A program made the position numbers and the translations under genes. Shown in pieces: positions 47,896 to 56,376 of a stretch of 64,000 bases of DNA. The stretch spans positions 109,707-173,706 of the forward strand of contig JODX01000016.1 in NCBI GenBank assembly GCA_000719105.1, in the 5' to 3' direction. This DNA is from Streptomyces sclerotialus. Lineage in GTDB: Bacteria > Actinomycetota > Actinomycetes > Streptomycetales > Streptomycetaceae. Below the pieces are notes generated by a model. It worked only from the letters and a program-made list of their open reading frames with translations. It did not search any database and was not told the DNA's origin. Each line of letters begins with the position of its first letter. Position 1 is the stretch's first letter.

Positions 47896-48887
47896 TCCGA
47901 GTCCCTCTGTCGCCTACCACGGCGGCGAACCATCGTCCGAACTTCTCGTCCGACTACGGTCCGCGCCCACCACTCCCGCCGGCCTGCCCGCTGAAGTGCT
48001 CACCACACTGATCACCGCCCACGTCCGGCTGCCGCACGGACCGCAGGCCACCATCGCCCAGCTCGCGCCCAGCTCGAAGCGGCCATCACAGCACCTTCAG
48101 CGACCGGTGGTTCCCACGCGCAGAACGTGTTCTCCTGCAGGTAGACGCCGTGAAAGTGCGCATCGAAGTCGCGCACCACCTTGGGCGGCGACGTCAACGT
48201 CAGTGACCGGCGCACCGCGCGGGAGCGCTCCATCATCCGGCCCGAACGGTACGGGAGCCCTGTGTCCAGCGCTCCGGAGACCGGCGCGAAACTCGATTCT
48301 CCCGGCGGCAAGGTGGCCGGCCGCCAGATCCAGGACGACCAACGCCTGCTGTTTCGCATGCCCGGTGGCCGGCGCTTTCGCGTCCTCGCCGAGAGCCCGC
48401 TCCGAGAGGCCGAGGCGGGCTCCGCAGGTGACGCGGCAGGCCGCCACCTTCTTGGCATCGATCGAAAGGGAAGACCCATGGCCAGAACGGTGGCTGCTCG
48501 AACACCACCTTCTCCGCCGGCGCCCGACTGCCTGTCAGGGCATGCGCAGGCCGCGGAAGCCATGCAGCCAGGAAAGATCCGTTCGACCACCCACCGGCAG
48601 ACGCCCAGGCCGCTACCGGTGCCAGCTCAGTACCACGCCGGGCGATGACGGGCACCACATCCCGGGCCCGGCCCCCCTCCCGAGTGTTGAGGTCCGGTGG
48701 TGGCCGCGAGCGCGTCGTCCGGTCCGGCGTTGTCAGTGGCGGCTGCTTGACTTCCTGCTCGTGCTGCCGAGGAGATCACTCGCCACCCCCTCAGTCAGGT
48801 TTGTCCGGAACCTGACAATCGACAGCCGTGAGAGAGCTCCAGCCCGGCCCGTCAGGACCGGGACCGCTTCCATGAAGGAGAAGCTCG
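47896..48887. other. Gene-free stretch of about 1 kb
   Basis: No coding sequence here that I can support. Open frames on both strands lack family motifs and ribosome sites, and base usage is less biased than in neighbouring genes, as in decayed sequence. Confidence 0.5.
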
Positions 48888-49808
48888 ATGAGAAACAGCG
48901 TGCTGGGCCGAAGCCTGGCCCGTACGGTGGCCGTCCTCACGGCGGCCCTGGCCCTGGCGGTGACGGCGGCCCCGCTGACGGGTACGGCGCAGGCCCACGA
49001 GGCGGTGACGGGATCGCTCAGCTTCAGCGGTGAGCCGGGCGAGTACATATCCGGCGGTCAGTCCCACACCTACACCCCGGAGACGACCGAGATGTTCGAC
49101 CTCTCGGGTCCGGTCTCCCAGTCCGCCGTGGGCGCCACGGTCGTCACGCCCGAGGGCGAACGCTGGTACCTGTCCATGCAAGCCCCGTACGGTCAGAAGC
49201 TGACCGAGGGCGTCACCTACAGCAATGCTTCGAGCTGGCCCGACGCCCAGCCGGAGGACCCCCAGCTGCAGTTCAGCGTGACCGACCGCTACTGCGAGAG
49301 CGGCACCGGCTCCTTCACCATCGATCACATCGCCTACGGCCCCTACGGCTACATCCGTGAGGTCGACGCCACCTTCGAGCGGTACTGCAGCGGCTCCACG
49401 CTGCCTGTGCGCGGCGAGCTCCACGCCCGTATGCCCGAGCCGCCGGCGGAGCTCGCCATCGGCATGGACCTGGCCACCACGGGCACGGTCGACACCCGCA
49501 CCGGGGAGATCACCGTCGGCGGCACGGTGACCTGCAACAAGCCGTCCCGCATCACCCTCACCGCCAGCGCCTACCAGACGCAGAAACACGGAACCGCGAA
49601 AGGCTCCTACGAGGACCTGGTCGTCGTGTGCGAGCCCGGTGCCCCGGTCCCGTGGACCGTCTCCTTCCCCAGCAACATCGACCCCACCGCCACCTTCGAA
49701 CCCGGCGCCGCCGTGCTCCAGGGCGTCGGCAGGGCGGACGACCGTGACTACCCGGTGACCGTCGACACCGGCTACCCGAGCACAGACATCACTCTCGTCA
49801 AGTCCTGA
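48888..49808 (+). CDS. Secreted protein of unknown function
   Basis: 306 residues with a clear Sec signal peptide (MRNSVLGRSLARTVAVLTAALALAV...GTAQA, cleavage near residue 36). The mature part is predicted mostly beta-strand: GSLSFSGEPGEYISGGQSHTYTP, FDLSGPVSQSAVGATVVTPEGERWYLSMQAP, GTVDTRTGEITVGGTVTCNKPSRITLTASAYQTQK. Four Cys (in RYCESG, RYCSGS, TCNKP, VVCEP) may form two disulfides. An AAGGAG site lies upstream of the ATG. I do not recognise the family; the repeat of strand-turn patterns suggests one or two Ig-like domains. No operon partner. Confidence 0.75.
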   Translation: MRNSVLGRSLARTVAVLTAALALAVTAAPLTGTAQAHEAVTGSLSFSGEPGEYISGGQSHTYTPETTEMFDLSGPVSQSAVGATVVTPEGERWYLSMQAPYGQKLTEGVTYSNASSWPDAQPEDPQLQFSVTDRYCESGTGSFTIDHIAYGPYGYIREVDATFERYCSGSTLPVRGELHARMPEPPAELAIGMDLATTGTVDTRTGEITVGGTVTCNKPSRITLTASAYQTQKHGTAKGSYEDLVVVCEPGAPVPWTVSFPSNIDPTATFEPGAAVLQGVGRADDRDYPVTVDTGYPSTDITLVKS

Positions 49809-49921
49809 CCTCACTCGGGCCCGGCTGTATCCGGCAGCCGGGCCCGATCGACGAGACCGCTGACGCGCGGGTGACCGTCATCGGCGATCAGATGTTCTGA
49901 CCAAGGCTGTCAACACCGACC

Positions 49922-50006
49922 AGTTCGTTCGGGAGCAGGCACCGCTGCACGGCGCGGCAACCACCGACGCCGTGTCCGCCCTGGCGTGACCGCGTCCCCA
50001 CCGGGC
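49922..50006 (+). repeat. 85-bp dispersed repeat, copy 2
   Basis: Matches 35944-36028 at 77 of 85 positions without gaps. Here the -10-like TAGCGT has become TGGCGT and no intact gene follows. Confidence 0.85.
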
Positions 50007-50049
50007 GCTCCGGGCGCTCCGGGCGCTCCGGGCGCTCCGGGCGCTCCGG
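50002..50049. repeat. 9-bp tandem repeat, about 5.3 copies
   Basis: CGGGCGCTC is repeated five times exactly (50002-50046), starting in the last bases of the 85-bp repeat copy 2. Copy 1 of that repeat has no such array. Confidence 0.9.
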
Positions 50050-50296
50050 TTCACATCCCGGAGTTCGCCGTACGGCTGGAAGGCTCGGCGCGCCGACTTC
50101 CTCGCGGCCGTCGACAACGGCACGGACGAGAAGCTGTGGGCCTTCACCGGCTATCACGGCGCCACCGCCGATCAGGCGATCCATCCGGGCGCGTCCTCCT
50201 GGGCTGCTGCTGCGCAAGGGATTCGCGGCCTCGAGCGGTGGTGTCGTCCCCGACTCGCCGGCGAGCGGCGCCCGTTCATCCGGCGGCGCGGACCAT

Positions 50297-50461
50297 GAGT
50301 ACGACGCGTCCGGCTGGACCCGCACTGCTGAGCCGATGCCGGTCGGTATCCCGGACACCAACGGGGACGCGATCCTCGGCATCTGGGCCATTCGGTCCGA
50401 CGGCTCCGCGGGTTTCCACGCCGGTGACAGGACCGGGATCACAGGGTCTGCGGTTCAGGTA
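50297..50461 (+). pseudogene. Fragment of a secreted FG-GAP/VCBS-repeat protein
   Basis: An in-frame stretch reads EYDASGWTRTAEPMPVGIPDTNGDAILGIWAIRSDGSAGFHAGDRTG. The PDTNGDAI.GIWA.RSDGS pattern is the calcium-loop repeat of Streptomyces FG-GAP/VCBS secreted proteins (usual form DxNGDxxxDxW). No start or downstream domain remains, and the sequence runs straight into the AT-rich palindromes. Confidence 0.55.
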
Positions 50462-50529
50462 CATAGCCATATGGCTAATGGCTATGTACCTATGTGGCTA
50501 TGTGGCTATGTGGCTATATAGCCACATAG
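50460..50529. repeat. AT-rich palindrome and 8-bp repeat cluster
   Basis: TACATAGCCAT (50460-50470) and its complement at 50478-50488 flank 7 nt. Units TATGTGGC then repeat every 8 bp to 50514 and end in a perfect 24-bp palindrome (50506-50529, half-site CTATGTGGCTAT). The roughly 50% AT content is far from the genome norm. It may form cruciform or long hairpin structures. Confidence 0.85.
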
Positions 50530-50883
50530 CGCCCATGACGACTGGCTGACGCGCAACGCGATCGGTCGAGGTCAAACGGTGGGGCCCGTCTCGGCGGGGA
50601 GACGGCCCCACACCCGTCACGCCCGGAGGCTCCCGCTCCGCATATGCGGGTCTTGCGGATGTGATCACCTCCGCCCTACCCTTTGAGGCGATCAAGCGGA
50701 TCCGTCATTCTTCGCTGCTGCGGTCGGTGTCATCGCCGCCGCTTTCCCCTACAGCCCTGACGGAACACGCCTCTTGCGTGCCGTTCGCACGCCTTCACCG
50801 TCCCGGCGCCCTGTGCCATGCCGGAACACCCTCACTCGCCCCCGCATGACGCTCCGTCATGCCTGCCTGATTCCGAGAGCGAC

Positions 50884-53286
50884 ATGAAGAGACGGATATG
50901 GGCGACGGTCGTCACCACGGTGACCGCCGTTTCCCTGGGCGCGATACCCGCCGCCCACGCCGCTGTCACCGACGCGACGACCACCACCGCGACCACGGCC
51001 ACGACCACGACCACGACCGACCCCGTCGACCCGCCGCTGTACGACGCCACCTCCGAGGGCGAGTCCGTCCGGGTCATCGTCGTCACCGAGAGCCGTGACG
51101 ATCTCTCCAGCGCCGCCAGTGTCGGCCAGACGCTGATGTCCTACGAAACGCTGCCGATGGTCACCCTCCGGGTCGATCGGAGCGGGCTGGATGAACTCGC
51201 CGCCCAGGACGGGGTGGTGAGCGTCATGGAGGACGAACTCTCCGCGCCCAGCCTGGACGAGAGCATCCCGGTGATCGGCGGCGACGACGCCCACAAGGCC
51301 GGCAAGACCGGAGCCGGCAGCGCCATCGCCGTCATCGACAGCGGCGTCGCCACCGACCACCCCTTCTTCAAGGACCGGATCGTCGCCGAGGCCTGCTTCT
51401 CGCCGATCGACGCGGCTTACGGCGCCACCAGCCTCTGCGGCAACGGTGCCGCCGAGCAGGAGGGCACCGGCGCCGCCAACTCCGCCGCCGGAGCCTGCGC
51501 CACCCTGGAAGGCTGCGACCACGGCACCCATGTCGCCGGTATCGCCGCAGGTGACGGCACCGGCATCAGCGGCGCGCCCCTCGCCGGTGTCGCCCCCGAC
51601 GCGGACATCGTCGCCATGCAGGTCTTCAGCAAGTTCGACTCCACGAAGTACTGCACCACCGGCATCAACCCCTGCATCCGCAGCTTCACCAGCGCCCAAG
51701 TCGCAGCCCTGGAAAAGGTGTTGCTGCTCCAGCAGGCCGGTACACCGGTCGTCGCCGCCAACATGAGCCTCGGCTCGGCCAGTTACACGTCCGCGTGCAC
51801 GAAGGACGCCCGCAAGGCCGCCATCGACAAGCTCTTCGAGGCCGGGATCGCCACCGTCGTGGCCGCCGGCAACAACGCGCTGACCACCGCGGTCAACGCA
51901 CCCGCCTGCGTGCCCAACGCGATCTCCGTCGGCGCCACCACCGACGACGACGAGATCGCCTCCTTCTCCAACCACGGCCCGCTGCTCGACGTCTTCGCCC
52001 CGGGCAACGGCATCGTCTCCTCGATTCCCGGCGGCTACGACTCCAAGAGCGGCACCTCCATGGCCGCCCCGCACGTCGCCGGCGCCCTCGCCGTGCTCCG
52101 TCAGGCGTACCCCACCGAAGGCATCGCCAGCCTGGTGTCGCTGCTCGCCACCACCGGCACGGCCGTCACCGACGAGGCGGGTGTCAGCATCCCGCGCATC
52201 AACGTCGCCAAGGCCGCCGCGGCCGTGGACGAGAAGCCCGAGGGGGACAAGAAGCCCCGCGCCTTCCAGGCGGACAACGACAAGGACATCGCCATCCCCG
52301 ACGCCCCGGGAGCCGCCGTCGTCTCGCCGATCTCCGTCGCGGAGCACCCGGGCAACGCGCCGAAGAACCTCAAGGCGTACGTCAACATCACCCACCCCTA
52401 CCGGGGCGACGTCAAGCTGGAGCTCCTCTCGCCCACCGGCTCGACGTACCCGCTGAAGAGCGCCAGCGCCACCGACGGCGCCGACGACATCGTCGAGACG
52501 TACACCGTCGACGCCTCCGCCGAGCCCGCGAACGGCGAGTGGCAGCTGCGGATGACCGACACCGACGACGGGGACACCGGCACGCTGACCACCTGGTCGC
52601 TGATCTTCCCGACCCCGTTCGAGTCGACGGCCGCCCAGACCGTCCCGGACAGCGGCACCCTCAGCTCCACCATCACCGTCTCCGACATCGACGGCAACGC
52701 CGCGGGCCCGCTCCAGGTGTACGCCGACCTCACCCACACCAGGATCGGCGACCTGCGGCTCGTCCTCGCCAGCCCCGACGGCACGTCGTACACGCTCAAG
52801 CCCTACGGCTCCGAGGCGGGCGGCACGCTCCGGACCACCTATGGTGTGGACGCCACCGACGCGGTCGCGAACGGCACTTGGACACTGAAGGTCACCGACT
52901 CGGCCACCGGTTCCACCGGCACCCTCACCGGCTGGTCGCTCGGGTTCCCGTCGTACGAGAACCAGACGGTGAAGGCGATCCCGGACAAGAACTACGCGGA
53001 GATCTGGACCAAGACGGCCAATCTGTCCGGCGTGGGCTCGGCCAAGCTCCAGGTGTACGTGGACATCGAGCACGAGTACCTGGGCGACCTCAAGATCGAC
53101 CTGATCGCGCCCGACGGTTCCATGCACGCTCTCAAGGCCAACGCCGAGGAGCCCGGCGGCACCCTCAAGAAGATCTACACCGTCGACGCCACCGACCTCC
53201 CGGTCAACGGCTGGTGGAAGCTCCGCGTCGACGACGTGGCCACGGGTGACACCGGCACGGTGAAGAACTTCGTCGTCCGGTTCTGA
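50884..53286 (+). CDS. Secreted subtilisin-like (S8) protease with three P domains
   Basis: 800 residues. Signal peptide about 1-26 (ends AAHA), a Thr-rich stretch, and an inhibitor-like propeptide (RVIVVTESRDDLSSA...) precede the catalytic domain, with Asp152 (AVIDSG), His213 (DHGTHVAG), the oxyanion Asn in AAGNN and Ser392 (GTSMAAPHVAG). Three proprotein-convertase P-domain-like beta modules follow (about 467-575, 580-695 and 698-800), each with ...YVDI.H...GDL...L.SP.G..Y.LK and W.L.V.D...GDTGTL..W. Extracellular endopeptidase, role in protein scavenging or processing. ATG with GAGAG upstream. Its 5' region is duplicated at 54.0-54.2 kb before a decayed copy. Confidence 0.92.
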   Translation: MKRRIWATVVTTVTAVSLGAIPAAHAAVTDATTTTATTATTTTTTDPVDPPLYDATSEGESVRVIVVTESRDDLSSAASVGQTLMSYETLPMVTLRVDRSGLDELAAQDGVVSVMEDELSAPSLDESIPVIGGDDAHKAGKTGAGSAIAVIDSGVATDHPFFKDRIVAEACFSPIDAAYGATSLCGNGAAEQEGTGAANSAAGACATLEGCDHGTHVAGIAAGDGTGISGAPLAGVAPDADIVAMQVFSKFDSTKYCTTGINPCIRSFTSAQVAALEKVLLLQQAGTPVVAANMSLGSASYTSACTKDARKAAIDKLFEAGIATVVAAGNNALTTAVNAPACVPNAISVGATTDDDEIASFSNHGPLLDVFAPGNGIVSSIPGGYDSKSGTSMAAPHVAGALAVLRQAYPTEGIASLVSLLATTGTAVTDEAGVSIPRINVAKAAAAVDEKPEGDKKPRAFQADNDKDIAIPDAPGAAVVSPISVAEHPGNAPKNLKAYVNITHPYRGDVKLELLSPTGSTYPLKSASATDGADDIVETYTVDASAEPANGEWQLRMTDTDDGDTGTLTTWSLIFPTPFESTAAQTVPDSGTLSSTITVSDIDGNAAGPLQVYADLTHTRIGDLRLVLASPDGTSYTLKPYGSEAGGTLRTTYGVDATDAVANGTWTLKVTDSATGSTGTLTGWSLGFPSYENQTVKAIPDKNYAEIWTKTANLSGVGSAKLQVYVDIEHEYLGDLKIDLIAPDGSMHALKANAEEPGGTLKKIYTVDATDLPVNGWWKLRVDDVATGDTGTVKNFVVRF

Positions 53287-53329
53287 TCGACACACCAACA
53301 CGCTGCTCGCCACACCACACACTGGTGCT

Positions 53330-53382
53330 GCTTATCGTTTCCCGATGGCATCGATGATCGATAGCATCGAGGAACGATAAGC
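53330..53382. promoter_or_regulatory. Nested inverted repeats upstream of the broken membrane-protein gene
   Basis: GCTTATCGTT (53330-53339) and its complement AACGATAAGC (53373-53382) enclose further ATCGAT half-sites (CATCGATGATCGATAG). Placed 12 bp before the ATG at 53395. Likely an operator, or a terminator for the protease gene reading in from the left. Confidence 0.5.
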
Positions 53383-53394
53383 AAGGCAGCTCGC

Positions 53395-53960
53395 ATGACC
53401 GAAGACCGCAAGCTGCTCGAATCCATGGCCACGGTCGTCTCCGCGGTTCTGCGCATCCTGCCGGGCCTCGTGACGGCGGGGCTGGTCGCTGATGTCGTCC
53501 GGGGCAGTCGAGGCAGCGGCAGCGTCTGCCTCACCGACGACTCGGCCTTCACCTCGGCCACCTCCGACGGCTTCCTCCCGAGAGCGGGGCCCAGGCCGGC
53601 TCGGTCCCCCGCCACTGCGCCGAGAGTCCCGACGCGGCCCTGCGCTTGCTGAACACCCTCCGCACACTGCCGACGGCACTGCTGCTGATCAGCGGCCTCT
53701 TCCTGCTGCACCGGCTGCTCCAGGGGGCGGCATGGGAAGGCGTCCATACGACCGTCACGGCGGCCCGGCTCCGGTTGCTCGGCCGGTGACTGCTGCTGGG
53801 GAGCCTGCTCTCCTCGATCGTCGAGGCCAACGCCGAGGCGGCGGTGCTCGCGAAGCTCGCCGTGGAGGCGGACTTCACGGCCGGGGCCTGGCTCGCCCTG
53901 TGGTCGGGGCCCTGGCCTGCCGTGCTGACCTGGCTCGGACTGCTCACCTTCGCCCACTCG
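53395..53960 (+). pseudogene. Broken small membrane protein (DUF2975-like)
   Basis: MTEDRKLLESMATVVSAVLRILPGLVTAGLVADVVRG begins a membrane protein. The frame shifts near 53578, after which ALRLLNTLRTLPTALLLISGLFLLHRLLQGAAWEGVHTTVTAARLRLLGR meets a TGA where a Trp codon is expected (about 53788), then LLLGSLLSSIVEANAEAAVLAKLAVEADFTAGAWLALWSGPWPAVLTWLGLLTFA. Four hydrophobic segments and the VRRLR..G-W-LL.GSL pattern suggest the DUF2975 family. One frameshift and one nonsense codon mark it as a pseudogene. The family call is tentative. Confidence 0.6.
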
Positions 53961-54180
53961 CCCGCCGCGTCGGGGTGTCCGATGTCGACCTGTCCGTCCT
54001 CAAGAACGGACGTGCCATGGCGATCCGTCATCACCGCCGCTTGCCCCTACAGCCCCGGCAGACCGAGCCACTTGCGTGCCGTACACCCGCGTCTCACCGT
54101 CCCGGCCCTGTGCTGTGCCGGGACTGCCTCACTCACCGCCGCATGATGGCCCGTCATGCGGGGGTGACTCCGAGAGCGAC

Positions 54181-54672
54181 ATGAGAAAACGGATATGGGC
54201 CGTCGTCATCGCCTCCGTGACAGCCGTGAGTCCCTGGGCGCGACACCCGCCCACGCCACCGGCGATTTGAGGTCCACCGGCCGACCCCGGCGGCACGCTG
54301 AACAAGACCTACACGGTCGACATGAGCACGTCCGCGGCGAACGGAACCTGGAAGCTCCAGGTCAGGGACAAGTCCGCGGGCGCTGACGGCACCGCCCCGG
54401 CGGACGTGAAGGTGTACGTGGACGCCACCCATGAGTGGCTCGGCGACCTGGAACTCTCTCGGGTGGCTGCGGACTTGAGGACGTACGGGCTCAAGCTGCC
54501 CTCCGAGGCGGAGGAGGGCGGCACGCTCCAGAAGGCCTGCTCGGTCGACGCCGGCGCCTCGGCGGCCAACGACACCTGGAAGCTGCGCGTGGAGGACGCC
54601 TCCGAGGGCTCCAGCGGATCGCTGGCGGGCTGGGCGTCGGCCCTCTGCCATCACATCAACATTGCTTGGTAG
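54181..54672 (+). pseudogene. Decayed second copy of the P-domain protease
   Basis: The upstream 160 bp and the signal peptide copy those of the protease at 50884 (MRKRIWAVVIASVTAV against MKRRIWATVVTTVTAV). After codon 29 there is a TGA and then only P-domain pieces: PGGTLNKTYTVDMSTSAANGTWKLQV and KVYVDATHEWLGDLELSRVAADLRTYGLKLPSEAEEGGTLQKACSVDAGASAANDTWKLRVEDASEGSSGSLAGWA, ending at TAG 54670-54672. The propeptide and protease domain are gone: a tandem duplication followed by a large deletion. Confidence 0.8.
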
Positions 54673-54984
54673 GCGGTCGGTTGAGGGTTCGACCCCCAAC
54701 CGGGCTTTCGCGTTTCGGACATCTCGACGCGCCAAGCTCAAGTCCAGCTCAGAGAGAGGAAATGAAGCTCAAGTCAAGCTCAAACAAGCAGAGAAGCACT
54801 ACCCTCCGAACAACCCCCATGGAAAGATCTTGCCTGCGCGGGAACGCCGAAGGGGAAAGGCGAAAACCGCGCGTAGGGGGGCGCAGGCATAGCCATTGGC
54901 AATGTCTCCATTTGCACCACTGCGCGCTTACCCTGCTGCTTTGTTCGCTCCGCGTTTCTCATCCGCGTAACGGAGGCAGGAGAT

Positions 54985-55473
54985 ATGCGTAACACCCTGA
55001 AGCTCACTCGCAAGCGCCTTGCCGGCCTCCACGGCGTCCGCCGAGGGCGAGGTCGGTTCCACTCCGGCTTCGTGCGAGGCCTACCTGATGGAGCAGGTGG
55101 AACTCGGTGACACCGACGCCCAGCAGACGCTGGACGAGTTCCAGCAGCTCTCCGGCAGCGAGCAGGAGCGGTTCATCACTCTCATGAACGACCCTCAGCG
55201 CGGCCAGGAGCTCGGCGACTTCCTCTCCGACGTCACGGACGTGGACTCCATCAACGAGGAGGACTACGAGACCGGGCTGACGAAGACCAGCGAGAACGGC
55301 GACGTCGTCCTCCCGACTGGAACGCCCGGTACTCGGTCTCCGACACGATCCTCGGCGTGAACAACGCCACCGCCGAGACCATCCGGCAGGATTCCTGGGA
55401 GGGCATCGCCTGGGACGGCCGTCAGCGCGTGTGGGCCGACCGGAGTGGCTTCAGGGGTGGCTGTCTGAAGTAA
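54985..55473 (+). pseudogene. Broken secreted protein gene with two frameshifts
   Basis: A good ribosome site (GGAGGCAGGAG) precedes ATG 54985 and MRNTLKLTRKR, the start of a signal peptide whose hydrophobic part is missing. In another frame follows LPASTASAEGEVGSTPASCEAYLMEQVELGDTDAQQTLDEFQQLSGSEQERFITLMNDPQRGQELGDFLSDVTDVDSINEEDYETGLTKTSENGDVVLP. After a second shift (near 55319) comes DWNARYSVSDTILGVNNATAETIRQDSWEGIAWDGRQRVWADRSGFRGGCLK, ending at TAA 55471-55473. All three parts read as one protein of unknown family with two Cys. Two indels separate them. Confidence 0.7.
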
Positions 55474-55482
55474 GCACGAGTG

Positions 55483-55526
55483 AATATCGGCCGCACCGAG
55501 TGGAAACCCTTCGTGCGGCCGATATT
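55483..55526 (+). terminator. Terminator after the broken secreted-protein gene
   Basis: A perfect 14-bp stem (AATATCGGCCGCAC at 55483-55496 with its complement at 55513-55526), a 16-nt loop and a following TTTCGT, 10 bp past the stop. Confidence 0.78.
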
Positions 55527-55867
55527 TCGTACGTCGGCTGAATTCTCGTCCGTCGAATTCACGCATCCTGCATTGTCCGACTCCGGTATTGTCCAACTCC
55601 CGCATTGCCGAAAGGCGCCTCGACCACCCCGGTGCGCCGCACTTTCTGCCAGCGCAATCGCTCTCCGGTCGAGGCAGTTGTCCAGGACTGGAGCAGAAGG
55701 ACGCACATGAGATGGCGACAGAGAATGTGCCGGAGGAGAAACGAGATGAGGGGCGTCGGGGATTCGCGGTCGAGCCGGAAGGCATACGCCGCACAGACCG
55801 CGGCTGGATCGTCAGCCCCCCGGCCAGGCCGCGATCTTCCTGCCGGTGGGGCGGGAAGACCAGGCCG

Positions 55868-55985
55868 TGGACGAGGAACACGTCAATCAGCGGGGCCAGT
55901 AGCGGGGCCACCACCATGAACAGCGACACCAGCGGCACCCCCACTCGGCCGAACCGGCCCGACGGGCGCCGCTCCACCAGCGCTC
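55868..55985 (-). pseudogene. Scrap of a family-2 glycosyltransferase membrane region
   Basis: On the minus strand ALVERRPSGRFGRVGVPLVSLFMVVAPLLAPLIDVFLVHGLVF matches the transmembrane end of Streptomyces membrane glycosyltransferases (GT2/polysaccharide-deacetylase fusions). Nothing of the catalytic domain remains. Its edge lies 5 bp from the SPFH-derived repeat. The rest of 55527-55867 holds no gene I can support. Confidence 0.5.
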
Positions 55986-55990
55986 CGCGG

Positions 55991-56110
55991 TGCGCAATGT
56001 CAAGCCGTCGGAGGAGCTGCAGGAGCAGATCGACAAGAAGATCCAGCAGGAGCAGGCCACCGAGCGGGCCACCGAAGCGTCGCGTACGGCCGAGGCGGAG
56101 GCCGAGCGCA
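55991..56110 (+). repeat. 120-bp SPFH-derived repeat, copy 2 (ectopic)
   Basis: 119 of 120 bases are identical to 47465-47584 (difference at the A/G in GTCG[A/G]AGGAG). It lies in an open frame that begins GTG 55990 and runs into the DUF5999 gene, but is cut off from any SPFH domain. Confidence 0.92.
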
Positions 56111-56157
56111 AGCAGTACAGCGACACAGCAACCGTTCCACCGATGTGGAGGCGTGCC

Positions 56158-56376
56158 ATGTGTTCCCACCAGCCCCCGTGCCCCTCGGCCGACCGTCCCG
56201 ACAGCGACGCCGCCCACATCGTGGCGTTCCACCCGGAGCAGGGCTGGAGCCTGCTGTGCAACGGCGCGATCGTCTTCGACGACACCGGTGAGATCCTGCC
56301 CGACGGCAGCGTGATCGCTCCTCGGCGCGTGCTCGGGGAAGCGCCGGCCGTCGAGGAGCTGGCGGTCGCCGCCTAG
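56158..56376 (+). CDS. DUF5999-family small protein
   Basis: 72 residues, MCSHQPPCPSAD...AHIVAFHPEQGWSLLCNGAIVFDDTGEILPDGSVIAPRR. The Cys-His start, HPEQGWSLLCNG and DTGE.LPDG are the signature of this actinomycete family of unknown function, common in Streptomyces; three Cys and two His suggest metal binding or redox sensitivity. ATG with GGAGG 7 nt upstream. Its TAG overlaps the stop of the convergent RidA gene (shared bases 56373-56376). Confidence 0.85.
   Translation: MCSHQPPCPSADRPDSDAAHIVAFHPEQGWSLLCNGAIVFDDTGEILPDGSVIAPRRVLGEAPAVEELAVAA

Noticed and set aside
48450..48485. Possible third copy of the TCGATCGAA-containing repeat
   Set aside because: Only about 10 bases agree with the GNAT-flanking repeats and the flanks do not, so it is not counted as a copy.
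48012..48648. Several frames in the 47.9-48.9 kb gap, including one reading VVRDFDAHFHGVYLQENTFCAW on the minus strand
   Set aside because: Isolated plausible stretches with no start, no continuation and no recognised family. Possibly a remnant, but not supportable.
54655..54715. tRNA-like 3' end (GGGTTCGACCCCC followed by AACCGGGC)
   Set aside because: The T-arm cannot be closed with five pairs, and no matching acceptor, D or anticodon arms exist upstream. It is neither a tRNA nor a provable attachment site.
55990..56376. A fused SPFH-DUF5999 protein starting at GTG 55990
   Set aside because: The frame is open by chance after the repeat insertion; DUF5999 has its own ATG with GGAGG and a family-typical length.
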